Assembly (NCBI RefSeq): GCF_041381155.1
Contig: NC_091144.1
Span: 32,978,980-33,042,979 of the forward strand
Length of the DNA stretch: 64,000 nucleotides
Source of the DNA: Argopecten irradians
Taxonomy: Eukaryota; Mollusca; Bivalvia; Pectinida; Pectinidae
Direction of reading: 5' to 3'
The notes beneath the pieces were generated by a model. It saw only the letters and a program-made list of their open reading frames with translations. It made no database searches and was not told where the DNA came from. The number at the start of each line of letters is the position of its first letter. The stretch's first letter is position 1. The position numbers and the translations under genes were made by a program. This document shows, piece by piece, positions 60,901-64,000 of this stretch.

Positions 60901-61292
60901 ACCAACAGACAGATGATAGGCTCTATTTGTGAGATTGGTACAAAAATTGGAATTATATTGCAATCTGACAAATAGATGCTTAAAAATAAGAAAAACGTGT
61001 GCCAATCTGGGTTACATGACGTTAGATACTGTGATAGATCTAGCTGAATGTTGATAAACAGCATCAGTCAACGGTACCTCAGTCAACTGTCAATAACTTT
61101 GGATGTTGAAAATGTGCGATAAAATGGATCTCGCAAAAGTATTATTAATGAAATACAATATCCAGGCATGTAAAATATGGTACACAAAATGTTTTCTAAT
61201 ACATTACTTACATTTTTAGCAGTCGATGATGCAAATAAAAGTGATGTTATTTCGTCCGGGTCGAAGGTGGAAGAATCTTGCAGCGAAGACAT
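27480..61292 (-). CDS. HR96/NR1J-type nuclear receptor gene (five coding exons, ~34 kb)
   Basis: Ligand-regulated transcription factor of nuclear receptor subfamily 1, group J (arthropod HR96; related to nematode DAF-12/NHR-8 and to VDR/PXR). In arthropods and nematodes these receptors govern xenobiotic response and sterol/lipid balance in the nucleus; that role is family knowledge. Seen here: exons at 61,292-61,212, 49,848-49,669, 33,709-33,592, 30,252-29,807 and 27,962-27,480 have AG/GT borders and compatible phases (0, 0, 1, 0), giving 1,308 nt and 435 residues. Layout is a short N-terminus (1-54), DNA-binding domain (about 55-121) with P-box ESCKA, basic hinge, and ligand-binding domain ending in AF-2 core LLVEVF. 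Intron 1 carries a retrotransposon and intron 2 a possible extra microexon. I saw no convincing polyadenylation signal within about 1 kb of the stop. The ESCKA box separates it from VDR (EGCKG). Family call is firm; exact orthology needs a tree. Confidence 0.88.
27963..29689. other. Receptor intron 4, remainder
   Basis: No further exon. A Cys-containing open frame at 29,023-29,247 (minus) has no recognised domain. GGGAGATAATCCACTAT is repeated at about 29,616-29,662. Confidence 0.5.
28164..28186. promoter_or_regulatory. Three TGACCT half-sites: DR4 plus DR1
   Basis: TGACCT at 28,164, 28,174 and 28,181, with spacers of 4 and 1 bp: a DR4 joined to a DR1 of AGGTCA on the minus strand. In the last receptor intron. 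Nuclear receptor/RXR pairs bind such repeats, but the word is also common repeat sequence here. Confidence 0.4.
29690..29782 (-). mobile_element. SINE 3' fragment in the last receptor intron
   Basis: Reverse complement of the SINE tail (AGTTTAACATCCTATAAATAGCC on plus, read from 29,694). It starts about 25 bp past the splice donor of the exon at 29,807. Confidence 0.7.
29807..30252 (-). CDS. Receptor exon: hinge and start of ligand-binding domain
   Basis: 446 nt from acceptor TTTCCAG (exon starts 30,252) to donor GTAAGTAT (from 29,806), phase 1 in and 0 out. It continues [16 protein letters not shown], a basic extension that can contact DNA and act as a nuclear localisation signal. A Ser/Asn/Glu-rich hinge follows, then helices of the ligand-binding domain ending with the helix 3-4 signature (AKHIPEF...EDQIHLL). 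The open frame reads on past the donor into intron and SINE sequence, which is not coding. A SINE fragment begins about 25 bp past the donor. Confidence 0.92.
30500..30775. repeat. Degenerate tandem repeat, ~35-bp unit
   Basis: Several units of GCCATCTTTGAATATAAGATAG with variable spacing, in receptor intron 3. Confidence 0.6.
30780..32220. other. Receptor intron 3, left part
   Basis: No exon recognised. TGACC-type words near 31,160-31,190. Confidence 0.5.
32222..32350. mobile_element. 129-bp palindromic foldback next to the minisatellite
   Basis: Arms GGTCTGTCAGATGGACAGGG and the inverse ending CCTGTCCACTTGTCAGACC extend ~46 bp each side with few mismatches. A smaller nested inversion sits in the middle. 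Confidence 0.7.
32372..33397. repeat. 33-bp minisatellite, ~31 units
   Basis: Unit TGTTTTGGGAGACTGYGGTA followed by TATTTGTGTTGCA; units differ by a few bases (GCA/GTA/GAA at the end, GCGG/GTGG/GCTG inside). Since 33 is a multiple of 3, both strands stay open as 11-residue repeats ([11 protein letters not shown] on minus). In receptor intron 3, so not read as coding. No spacers, so not CRISPR. Confidence 0.95.
33592..33709 (-). CDS. Receptor exon with second zinc finger
   Basis: 118 nt from acceptor TGTTGCAG to donor GTAAGT (from 33,591), phase 0 in and 1 out. It starts [15 protein letters not shown] and has finger spacing C-x5-C-x9-C-x2-C, then [15 protein letters not shown], the conserved end of nuclear receptor DNA-binding domains. 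The last codon is split and completes to Ser in the next exon. This half holds the D-box dimer surface. The 33-bp minisatellite lies in the intron immediately downstream. Confidence 0.95.
33710..35660. other. Receptor intron 2, left part
   Basis: AT-rich, one foldback copy, no exon recognised. Confidence 0.5.
34232..34304. repeat. ~90-bp foldback repeat, copy 3 (shortened)
   Basis: Contains TACCCCTGAAATTTCAAAATG and ends GGAGTGAATGAGTAAAG; part of the middle is missing. In receptor intron 2. Confidence 0.55.
35665..35895 (-). repeat. Tandem array of tRNA-SINE-head-like units, ~60-66 bp
   Basis: Four units each carrying CTTAACCACTNAGCCACT (the reverse of a SINE box A region) followed by AGGGATGATNAAAGAATGTCA-like sequence. 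Confidence 0.65.
36025..36065 (+). other. G-rich run, possible quadruplex
   Basis: Several G-runs of 3 to 10 within ~40 bp. In receptor intron 2. Confidence 0.45.
37848..37895 (-). CDS. Possible 48-nt receptor microexon, left copy (between the zinc-finger exons)
   Basis: On the minus strand an acceptor CCTTTCACAG, a 48-nt stretch open in phase 0 ([16 protein letters not shown]) and a donor GTAAGC follow in order. Both flanking receptor exon borders here are phase 0, so inclusion would add 16 Gly/Met-rich residues between KSK of finger 1 and VFTC of finger 2. The same 48 nt is repeated exactly at 62,306-62,353 within a ~2-kb duplication. No transcript evidence is available. It may be a decoy created by the duplication; 48 nt is short enough for chance. 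Confidence 0.4.
39328..39460. repeat. ~33-bp tandem array ending the left duplicate
   Basis: About four units of CCCCTTAAATTTTAAAATAA plus ACTGTTCCA. Related to the inner part of the CACCCCT foldback family. Confidence 0.75.
39470..44820. other. Receptor intron 2, middle part
   Basis: AT-rich, no exon recognised on either strand. Pyrimidine-rich run at 40,938-40,980; poly-A at 43,452-43,467. Confidence 0.5.
44826..45295. promoter_or_regulatory. Cluster of ~14 TGACCT half-sites including a perfect DR1
   Basis: TGACCT appears about 14 times in ~470 bp, all in one orientation, in a loosely tandem context (CATTGACCTTTGCATTTGAA). TGACCTCTGACCT at 45,159-45,171 is a perfect DR1 of AGGTCA. It may be an enhancer or simply a degenerate tandem repeat. 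Confidence 0.45.
45730..45895 (-). mobile_element. MITE with TAGACTGGCCACCAG ends, copy 1 (inverted)
   Basis: 166 bp, the inverse of the copies at 46,325 and 58,865. Left end damaged (TAGCTGGCC). Flanking duplication imperfect. Confidence 0.7.
46325..46494 (+). mobile_element. MITE with 9-bp target duplication, copy 2
   Basis: 170 bp. Ends TAGACTGGCCACCAG and CTGGTGGCCAGTCTA. GGGACAGTA flanks both sides (46,316-46,324 and 46,495-46,503). A 9-bp duplication suggests the Mutator or Merlin superfamily. Confidence 0.85.
46605..46695. repeat. ~90-bp foldback repeat, copy 4
   Basis: AACTCATATTCACCCCT at the left, AGGGGTGAAATGAGTT at the right; the best-preserved inverted ends of the four copies. 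Confidence 0.65.
46700..49668. other. Receptor intron 2, right part
   Basis: No exon recognised; AT-rich with scattered TGACC words (47,965-48,000; 49,075). Confidence 0.5.
49669..49848 (-). CDS. Receptor exon with first zinc finger and P-box
   Basis: 60 codons between acceptor TTTTCCAG (AG at 49,850-49,849) and donor GTAGGT (from 49,668), phase 0 at both ends. It begins [10 protein letters not shown], has a basic stretch [11 protein letters not shown], then finger 1 with spacing C-x2-C-x13-C-x2-C. The P-box reads CESCKA and is followed by [10 protein letters not shown], the HR96/DAF-12 signature. This finger sets half-site recognition. Splitting the DNA-binding domain by an intron after the first finger is common in nuclear receptors. 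Confidence 0.95.
49849..51150. other. Receptor intron 1, left part
   Basis: AT-rich, runs of A and T (50,390-50,470), no exon recognised. Confidence 0.5.
51155..51323. mobile_element. MITE, GACCACC repeat family
   Basis: 169 bp from TACAGTGAAGTCTGTC to GACAGGTTTGACTGTA (imperfect inverted ends), flanked by TATGTC on both sides. Inner word CTGTATAAAGACCACCTG. CAGT-type ends suggest hAT, but the duplication length is ambiguous (6-8 bp). Confidence 0.65.
51583..52257 (-). repeat. B2 split direct repeat (right element end)
   Basis: 675 bp, the downstream terminus. Starts on the plus strand with TTTAAATTGAAC, the inverse of the arm in A1. Contains the same four hairpin iterons as B1 (51,931-51,961; 51,980-52,009; 52,057-52,086; 52,108-52,138). 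Confidence 0.92.
52258..52447 (-). other. Spacer between A2 and B2 of the retrotransposon
   Basis: 190 bp present once, between the internal A2 and terminal B2. It has no coding frame of note. The plus-strand right end is G-rich with GGT repeats (GGTGGCTGGGGTGGTGGTGG). Expected in an A1-B1A2-B2 layout. Confidence 0.75.
52448..52823 (-). repeat. A2 internal copy of the A repeat
   Basis: 376 bp, adjacent to B1 with only 3 bp (CAA on the plus strand) between. Together B1 and A2 reproduce the joined ends of a circular element, which is how these retrotransposons are thought to regenerate full termini. Confidence 0.9.
52790..52838. other. Palindromic B1-A2 junction, candidate recombinase site
   Basis: Perfect 12-bp inverted arms GTTCAATTTAAA (52,790-52,801) and TTTAAATTGAAC (52,827-52,838) flank a 25-bp core holding the hairpin GGCTTAT...ATAAGCC. 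Paired arms around a core is the layout of tyrosine recombinase sites. The element termini carry one arm each (58,210-58,221 and 51,583-51,594). Function is inferred. Confidence 0.6.
52827..53501 (-). repeat. B1 internal copy of the B repeat
   Basis: 675 bp directly downstream of the YR gene. Same length as B2 (51,583-52,257) and I saw no difference between them. Contains four ~30-nt imperfect hairpins at 53,175-53,205, 53,224-53,253, 53,301-53,330 and 53,352-53,382. Confidence 0.92.
53616..54689 (-). CDS. Tyrosine recombinase (YR) of the DIRS-type element
   Basis: Open from 54,689 (after a stop) to the stop at 53,616; about 357 residues, overlapping pol by 139 nt in the -1 frame. The XerD-like catalytic set is complete: Arg in GFLRCGEF, Lys in RRSKTD, His-x-x-Arg in [14 protein letters not shown], Trp in LGRW at the second His/Trp position, and nucleophile Tyr in YCRYIRT. 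It should cut and rejoin DNA through a 3'-phosphotyrosine and insert a circular intermediate at the target. The first ATG lies well inside the N-terminal region, so a GTG at 54,596, a -1 frameshift from pol, or splicing may set the start. No clear slippery heptamer seen. Confidence 0.92.
   Translation of the reverse strand, partial: FFISFADETIQTVSSRGGPISTPGTSPIRGSVALDPVINELWAAAIAPSTSQVYTTGFNLFLQFLLMSGTIATVVFPDIQVSEDMLILFVAHCYHKQLSYATIKLYLCGIRFMCLKNNIFYPNNANLNRLHALLGGVKRARVKLRNLRHPITFNILKDICVYLRTNNHVQSFEELMLETACTMAFFGFLRCGEFTVNKEFDHNTNLCVKDLIISDDCVRLHLRRSKTDPFREGVTIKLFRTDKFICPYNICSLYVGRRLLQSPSPDDPLFIMSNQQALSRAFFIERIKHVLECSGHKSDNYNGHSFRIGAATSAAAAHVEDHLIKVLGRWSSDAYCRYIRTPQCLISEAQKALTLSQ
54551..56212 (-). 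CDS. Reverse transcriptase / RNase H (pol) of the DIRS-type element
   Basis: Open frame of 553 codons beginning directly after the gag TGA, in the same frame. It has no ATG until about codon 157, already inside the polymerase core, so independent ATG initiation would lose conserved N-terminal sequence ([15 protein letters not shown]...). Reverse transcriptase residues: Asp in CKTDISDAF (about 161) and the LLDDF box (about 229-230; DIRS enzymes often carry L for Y). RNase H catalytic set is complete: Asp (LYTDAS, ~393), Glu (FKELYP, ~433), Asp (MCDNTA, ~458), Asp (IADSLSR, ~508). No frameshift seen. It ends overlapping the YR frame. Probably made as a Gag-Pol fusion by stop readthrough (inference). 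Confidence 0.93.
   Translation of the reverse strand, partial: LVDFNATTPINVWALRQELRNHPDRDFVQYLCDGLTFGFDTKVSNIELVTKKCKNLQSALKDKSTVAKLIDSEVNKGFLKGPFDKLPFSSYRVSPIGVSYGKYSGKPRLIVDLSSPHDDSDHPSVNDLIDKEDCSLSYVRIEDAISIIQNLGRETTMCKTDISDAFKLIPIHPSQWHLYGICWENKHYFYTRLAFGCRSSPKIFDTLSRAVCWIATNNYGIEHILHLLDDFITFEKPGLCGEKNMRLLYHIFNTLNIPMARHKTCGPLTALEYLGIILDSHNMQARLPEDKLQRDTEMLKSFLFRKQCTKREMLQLLGHLNFASKVVIPGKSFVSHIIKLSTTVRALHHHIKISNEFREDVAMWLTFLSNWNGAAIFCSQLITTTEDIKLYTDASGSIGFGGYMKGEWFAQAWPVTIQEHIPSDKDLSIAFKELYPIVVAAMIWGQRWRGLRIMFMCDNTATVAILQKGRSKTSNIMPLMRRLTMCAAINEFVVMSQHVPGRKNLIADSLSRLQMRQFRQLAPEADPFPRQVPPPSEVLWLSTQSSTNFGQQR
56213..56215 (-). other. TGA between gag and pol in one reading frame (possible readthrough stop)
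   Basis: The codon context is CAA TGA CTT. UGA followed by C is a leaky stop context. The codons before (gag) and after (pol) are in the same phase and no ATG restarts pol nearby. A single inactivating mutation is the alternative. Confidence 0.6.
56213..57700 (-). CDS. DIRS-type Gag-like protein
   Basis: 495 residues from ATG at 57,700 to TGA at 56,215-56,213. Probable nucleic-acid-binding structural protein of the element. N-terminus has a SAP-like motif (about 21-54, [15 protein letters not shown]). Residues 166-190 are Met/Gln/Leu-rich and look like a coiled coil. The core (about 234-385) contains VNLASLLIP and [13 protein letters not shown], recognisable from DIRS Gag proteins. Zinc motifs follow: CCHC knuckle C-x2-C-x4-H-x4-C at 387-400, CCCH C-x7-C-x5-C-x3-H at 450-468, and a second CCHC knuckle at 470-483. 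The frame continues past the TGA into pol without shift. Intact apart from that. Confidence 0.92.
   Translation of the reverse strand: MASRRSRNRQNVPWDTSNPSNWTLRQLKDELSKIGIIVPQTGMTRSALKSLYMENVGHPRTPIRLNVTTRATNATNSGTENPGNTCSRSVRHEEPTNGEENNVNIETNETINESQQDNYQELLLNAAAIGEQHAVNRPTSPSRMNTRIVPEASGVNNMAAPNVISGMLASMQTMQQTMMSLQQTVMSLINNREDTTNNAKEYTLATAYESMRQQQPATEGVYNVNVNSALTSEGILSDSIPHVDIVSKTNRKKILDGSYVNLASLLIPKYDTERTEERQKGIHINLNDHEDPRLSKSLTISEFITAFGKYKRVMCEKFPERRGELDTYEACIIDISNVYGPRFYDYHCQFTMKAAAALKDRNQKVRWDCKDYGLLSMIVGNAKVNTCQLCGLTSHTTPFCPQQKDKKNSQNYNKFNNNQDHGKMSKADRESRDTDRLGRPKIKINGMEICNNFNDGICRYGANCAFTHMCTKCKATNHGAKACRKQSKQAEENTQ
57859..58243 (-). repeat. A1 split direct repeat (left element end)
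   Basis: 385 bp, the upstream terminus of the element. It matches A2 (52,448-52,823, 376 bp) almost throughout, with one 9-bp indel near 58,150. It ends with a hairpin GGCTTAT-GTAT-ATAAGCC (58,225-58,242) next to a 12-bp recombination-arm candidate (58,210-58,221). It also has a 20-bp imperfect palindrome around CACGTG (57,965-57,984). As the 5' end it should carry the element promoter (inference). Confidence 0.9.
58244..58864. other. Receptor intron 1, between the retrotransposon and a MITE
   Basis: No exon. Partial foldback-family word at 58,293-58,330 and C-runs at 58,692-58,709. Confidence 0.5.
58865..59031 (+). mobile_element. MITE with 9-bp target duplication, copy 3
   Basis: 167 bp, the same family. 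CTAAGCATC flanks both sides (58,856-58,864 and 59,032-59,040). In receptor intron 1. Confidence 0.85.
59261..59875. mobile_element. TIR element flanked by TTAAT (Kolobok/piggyBac-like target), non-autonomous
   Basis: 615 bp with ~125-bp inverted repeats starting CAGGTTGGGGAC(A/C)ATCCCG, few mismatches. TTAAT flanks at 59,256-59,260 and 59,876-59,880. TTAA targets are used by Kolobok and piggyBac; the CAGG end does not settle which. Each arm has nested CAAATGCAGGA/TCCTGCATTTG inversions. No transposase. Confidence 0.8.
60015..61024. mobile_element. ~1-kb TIR element beside receptor exon 1
   Basis: Inverted ends TAACGTCATGTTACCCA at left and TGGGTTACATGACGTTA at right, continuing AATTGGCAC-like. 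A third GTGTGCCAATCTGGGTA lies inside at 60,796. No transposase; target duplication not seen. Its right end is ~190 bp from the exon 1 donor. Confidence 0.6.
61212..61292 (-). CDS. Receptor coding exon 1 (N-terminus)
   Basis: ATG at 61,292 opens 27 codons (starting [10 protein letters not shown], acidic and serine-rich) and ends exactly at a consensus donor GTAAGT at 61,211, phase 0. This matches the phase-0 acceptor of the next exon at 49,848. No acceptor is evident just upstream, so I read it as a first coding exon whose 5' UTR extends above 61,292. It would form the A/B region. No TATA box or other promoter motif was recognised. An alternative first exon elsewhere (see 62,306-62,353) is possible. 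Moderate confidence because the segment is short and carries no domain. Confidence 0.6.
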
Positions 61293-61923
61293 CCGGAACT
61301 CCTCGGGGAATAAACATAGATTCTCGTGATAACACCCGATGAGTTCGGGATGGCAGCGAAGACTGATTAAAATTAATACGCGATGGCAAATTAGTTATTA
61401 ACATGTACGAATTTATTATACGCATTAGGCTACCCGATTAACACTTTTACCATTTAATTTATTATGTAATTTGATTTTTCCGTAATTCTTCTCCGTGCAC
61501 AATAATAATGTTGCATGTGCAGAACACTGAACTATATTTCAGGTAACGATATGACTGTAATACGGTCTAGCTAGTATAAGGTTTCCGTTGAAATATATTA
61601 AATACGCATTTTTCACATTACGATGCTAATCTGCATTCAATAAAATACAGCAAACACTTATTGTTGTTTTATTGATTTTTATTTACTTATTTAACGCAAT
61701 CAATAAAATGATTAGTAAAGCAGTAATTGGAAGACAGCATTTTGATTGGTTTGAAAGGAATGAACGGAAATTTATGAATGGAAGTTTATGAATGAAATGG
61801 TTCGCAAAATTACCGCTAGATGTCGTTGTGGGGCAAGTCCTACTACGGTATATTCGTCTTACAAATCGGGTCAAACCAGACGGCATAAACCCAAGCGCTA
61901 TGCTATAGCGCTGTGTTAAAAAG
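61293..61923. other. Upstream of receptor exon 1 (5' UTR/promoter candidate region)
   Basis: Should contain the 5' UTR and perhaps the promoter if 61,292 is the first coding exon. No TATA box or CpG island stands out. A palindrome AGCGCTATGCTATAGCGCT lies at 61,893-61,911. Confidence 0.4.
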
Positions 61924-62305
61924 CAACATTTAAGTGACTCATCAACGATTTTTCCTTTTTTGAAAATTACAGAGTTACCTCCCTTTCAGGTAGTCGTCCA
62001 TAGTGATGTTATTATTTTGTGATCCAAACTTGCGGCATTTTCTCTGAAAAGGATGACATTACGTTTGCAGACACATTATGTCAGAACCAATACCAACCCG
62101 CAAGGGGAGACAACTCTGTAATGTGAAAATATAGAATGGGTACCCGTTTCATCGGTGTAACCTAAGGAGCAGACAATTCTATATTAAGCAAAGTAAAGAG
62201 TCAGGTTAAGAGAGGAATTAATTTAGAAAAAGAGTTTTTTTGTGAGTTATTTTTTATTATGGAGAGAAGCATTGTTAGTGAGATAGATAAAGGATTTTTG
62301 CTTAC

Positions 62306-62353
62306 ATTTGTGCCAAGTCCCGCACCGCCACCCGATCCCATCCCAGGCATCAT
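62306..62353 (-). CDS. Possible 48-nt receptor microexon, right copy (upstream of exon 1)
   Basis: Identical in sequence and splice borders to 37,848-37,895, but about 1 kb upstream of the ATG exon at 61,292. It opens with two ATG codons, so after splicing from an upstream non-coding exon it could start an alternative N-terminus and join the phase-0 acceptor at 49,848. Its Gly-rich end, GLGTN, would run directly into YYGAVGG. Inference from splice signals and phase only. Confidence 0.4.
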
Positions 62354-63780
62354 CTGTGAAAGGCATAATCAACATAAATAATCGTGCATGCTCTCCGATT
62401 TTATCAATATTATTTAAATATTCTGTTTCTGCACATTATAGAGTTATCTGTCCTTGCAAGTAGGTATTAATTGTGACGTCATAGTTTGTGAGCAAAGGTA
62501 ACGAAAAAAATATAATATTATGCTCAGAAACATGATGTAGCAAAAAATATCAACCTGCAAGGGCAGACAACTCTGTAATATGAAAAATACAGAACATTAT
62601 TTTTAACAATTTTTTTTATTTTTACCATTGAATTTTTTAAAACTTGAAAAAAAAAAACTAGAAAATATTTTAAAAATTAATAATATCAATATTAAACTTG
62701 AATATTTCTTACATAAATATATTAAATATAATTAAATCAAAAGATTTATATGTTTTAATACAATGCTAAAATTAATTATCATTATTAATTTATATAATAT
62801 GTGATTGATATAATTGCAATAGAGTATTAATTAGGACATCATGTTCTTTTCCTGCAAAGTAATTAATATTTAACATATTAGTTATACATGACATTATGTA
62901 ATTAATACAAATTCTATTGTCTTTAATTACATATTATTTTTCTTCAACAATTTGCTTAAATTATGCTACATCAACAGAAACACATTAAAAATTATTTTTG
63001 CTTGACTGAACATTTTTTGCAAATTTATAATCAATTATTTTTATTCAAGGCTCCAAATTAGTTACAATAAAATTAGAATTTGCCATGAATATATAAATAT
63101 TGATTGAGAATTATATCATTTTTGTTAAATCAAAATAATTTTTTTTTATAATTATATAGTTGTGTCCTTAAAGCGAACTGCCAGAATACACTTTGATCAC
63201 CTGCATCTGAATTAATTACAGATTTTTTTTCTGCTTTTAATTACGTCAACTGTACTTGATATTTGATCTAACAATTTTTTATAGTATTTCTTTTCTGATA
63301 TTTCCATCATAAATGTAACAGGGCAAAACAAAGGTGATGCTGTCTTCCTTTCAAGATTGATACCTGTCATGGGATATTTATCCAGATGCCTAGTAGATCT
63401 TGTATTATATACTAGACAGTCACAAATTAGTTGTTTATCTCAAAGGTATCCCATCTTTCTTAGTTACATATTCAACCAGGATGTTTTTATATGATTAAAT
63501 ATACATATCTGTATCATCAAGCTTATCCAAAAAAAAAAAAAAGTAATAAAAAAAAATATGGAAACATTCACCAATCAAAAGCTGTCATTTAAGTCACATG
63601 ATCGCAATTAATACAACAAGTCAAATCTCAAATAATTTCATGTAATAAGAAACTGAAAGTTGACACACTAGACTTTTTCTGATGATAAAAATCTTGATCT
63701 GTAAAACTGATACTTCAAAATCAAATTCAAGTGCAGATTGAAGATTGTGTAATGAAGTTTGTTGGATGATATCATGTTCT

Positions 63781-64000
63781 TTCACCCCTTAAATTTTAAA
63801 ATAAACTGTTCCATACGCCCCCTTAAATTTCAAAAATGAACTGTTCCACAAGACCCCTTAAATTTTAAAATAAATTGTTCCATAAGACCCCTTAAATTTT
63901 AAAATAAACTGTTCCATACGCCCCCTTAAATTTCAAAAATAAACTGTAACATACACCCCCGTAAATTTCAAAAATGAACTGTTCCATAAGACCCCTTAAA
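63781..64000. repeat. ~33-bp tandem array ending the right duplicate
   Basis: About seven units, expanded compared with the left copy, continuing beyond the window. Confidence 0.75.

Larger units (their letters stand above)
61924..64000. repeat. ~2-kb duplicated segment, right copy (runs off the window)
   Basis: Right copy of the segment at 37,448-39,465. It carries the second microexon candidate and more tandem units at its end, and continues past the window edge. Confidence 0.92.

Noticed and set aside
60298..60932. Several 70-98-codon open frames inside the 60-61 kb element
   Set aside because: Overlapping frames on both strands, no transposase motif.

Overview
The window looks like nuclear DNA of a mollusc, most likely a bivalve. 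Seen directly: AT-rich, intron-rich, repeat-dense sequence, GT-AG exons, a tRNA-derived SINE family, many short inverted-repeat elements, and the GGGAGATAA and TGACCT words common in molluscan DNA. The species call is inference. No bacterial genes, rRNA or CRISPR were seen.

One host gene dominates. Five coding exons on the minus strand, from 61,292 down to 27,480, join in phase into a 435-residue nuclear receptor of the HR96/NR1J type. The exons are: N-terminus (61,212-61,292), first zinc finger (49,669-49,848), second finger (33,592-33,709), hinge plus start of the ligand-binding domain (29,807-30,252), and the rest of that domain with AF-2 (27,480-27,962). A possible 48-nt in-phase microexon occurs twice, at 37,848-37,895 and 62,306-62,353, inside a ~2-kb segment duplicated around 37.4-39.5 kb and 61.9-64.0 kb. 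The left copy lies between the two zinc-finger exons.

Intron 1 carries a nearly complete tyrosine-recombinase retrotransposon (DIRS order, Ngaro/PAT-like layout) at 51,583-58,243, in the same orientation as the receptor. On the minus strand the order is A1 - gag - pol (RT and RNase H) - YR - B1 - A2 - B2. These are textbook split direct repeats, with identical 675-bp B copies. Gag and pol share a frame and are separated by a single TGA; YR overlaps pol in the -1 frame. The B1-A2 junction is palindromic, and each B repeat has four hairpin-like iterons, so the element offers a testable set of recombination sites.

The rest is intergenic (1-27 kb) or intronic and holds repeats. These include a Harbinger-like MITE (5.6-6.4 kb), another TIR element (6.5-7.7 kb), a 1.3-kb purine-rich minisatellite (8.7-10.0 kb), a full SINE with target duplication (15.7 kb), hairpin and palindrome arrays (17.6-18.2 kb), and tandem arrays just past the receptor stop (27.0-27.4 kb). 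Further along are a 33-bp minisatellite (32.4-33.4 kb), TGACCT half-site clusters (28.2 and 44.8-45.3 kb), a MITE family with 9-bp duplications (45.7, 46.3, 58.9 kb), a TTAA-flanked TIR element (59.3-59.9 kb) and a 1-kb TIR element beside exon 1 (60.0-61.0 kb). All assignments come from reading the sequence; no database search was possible.
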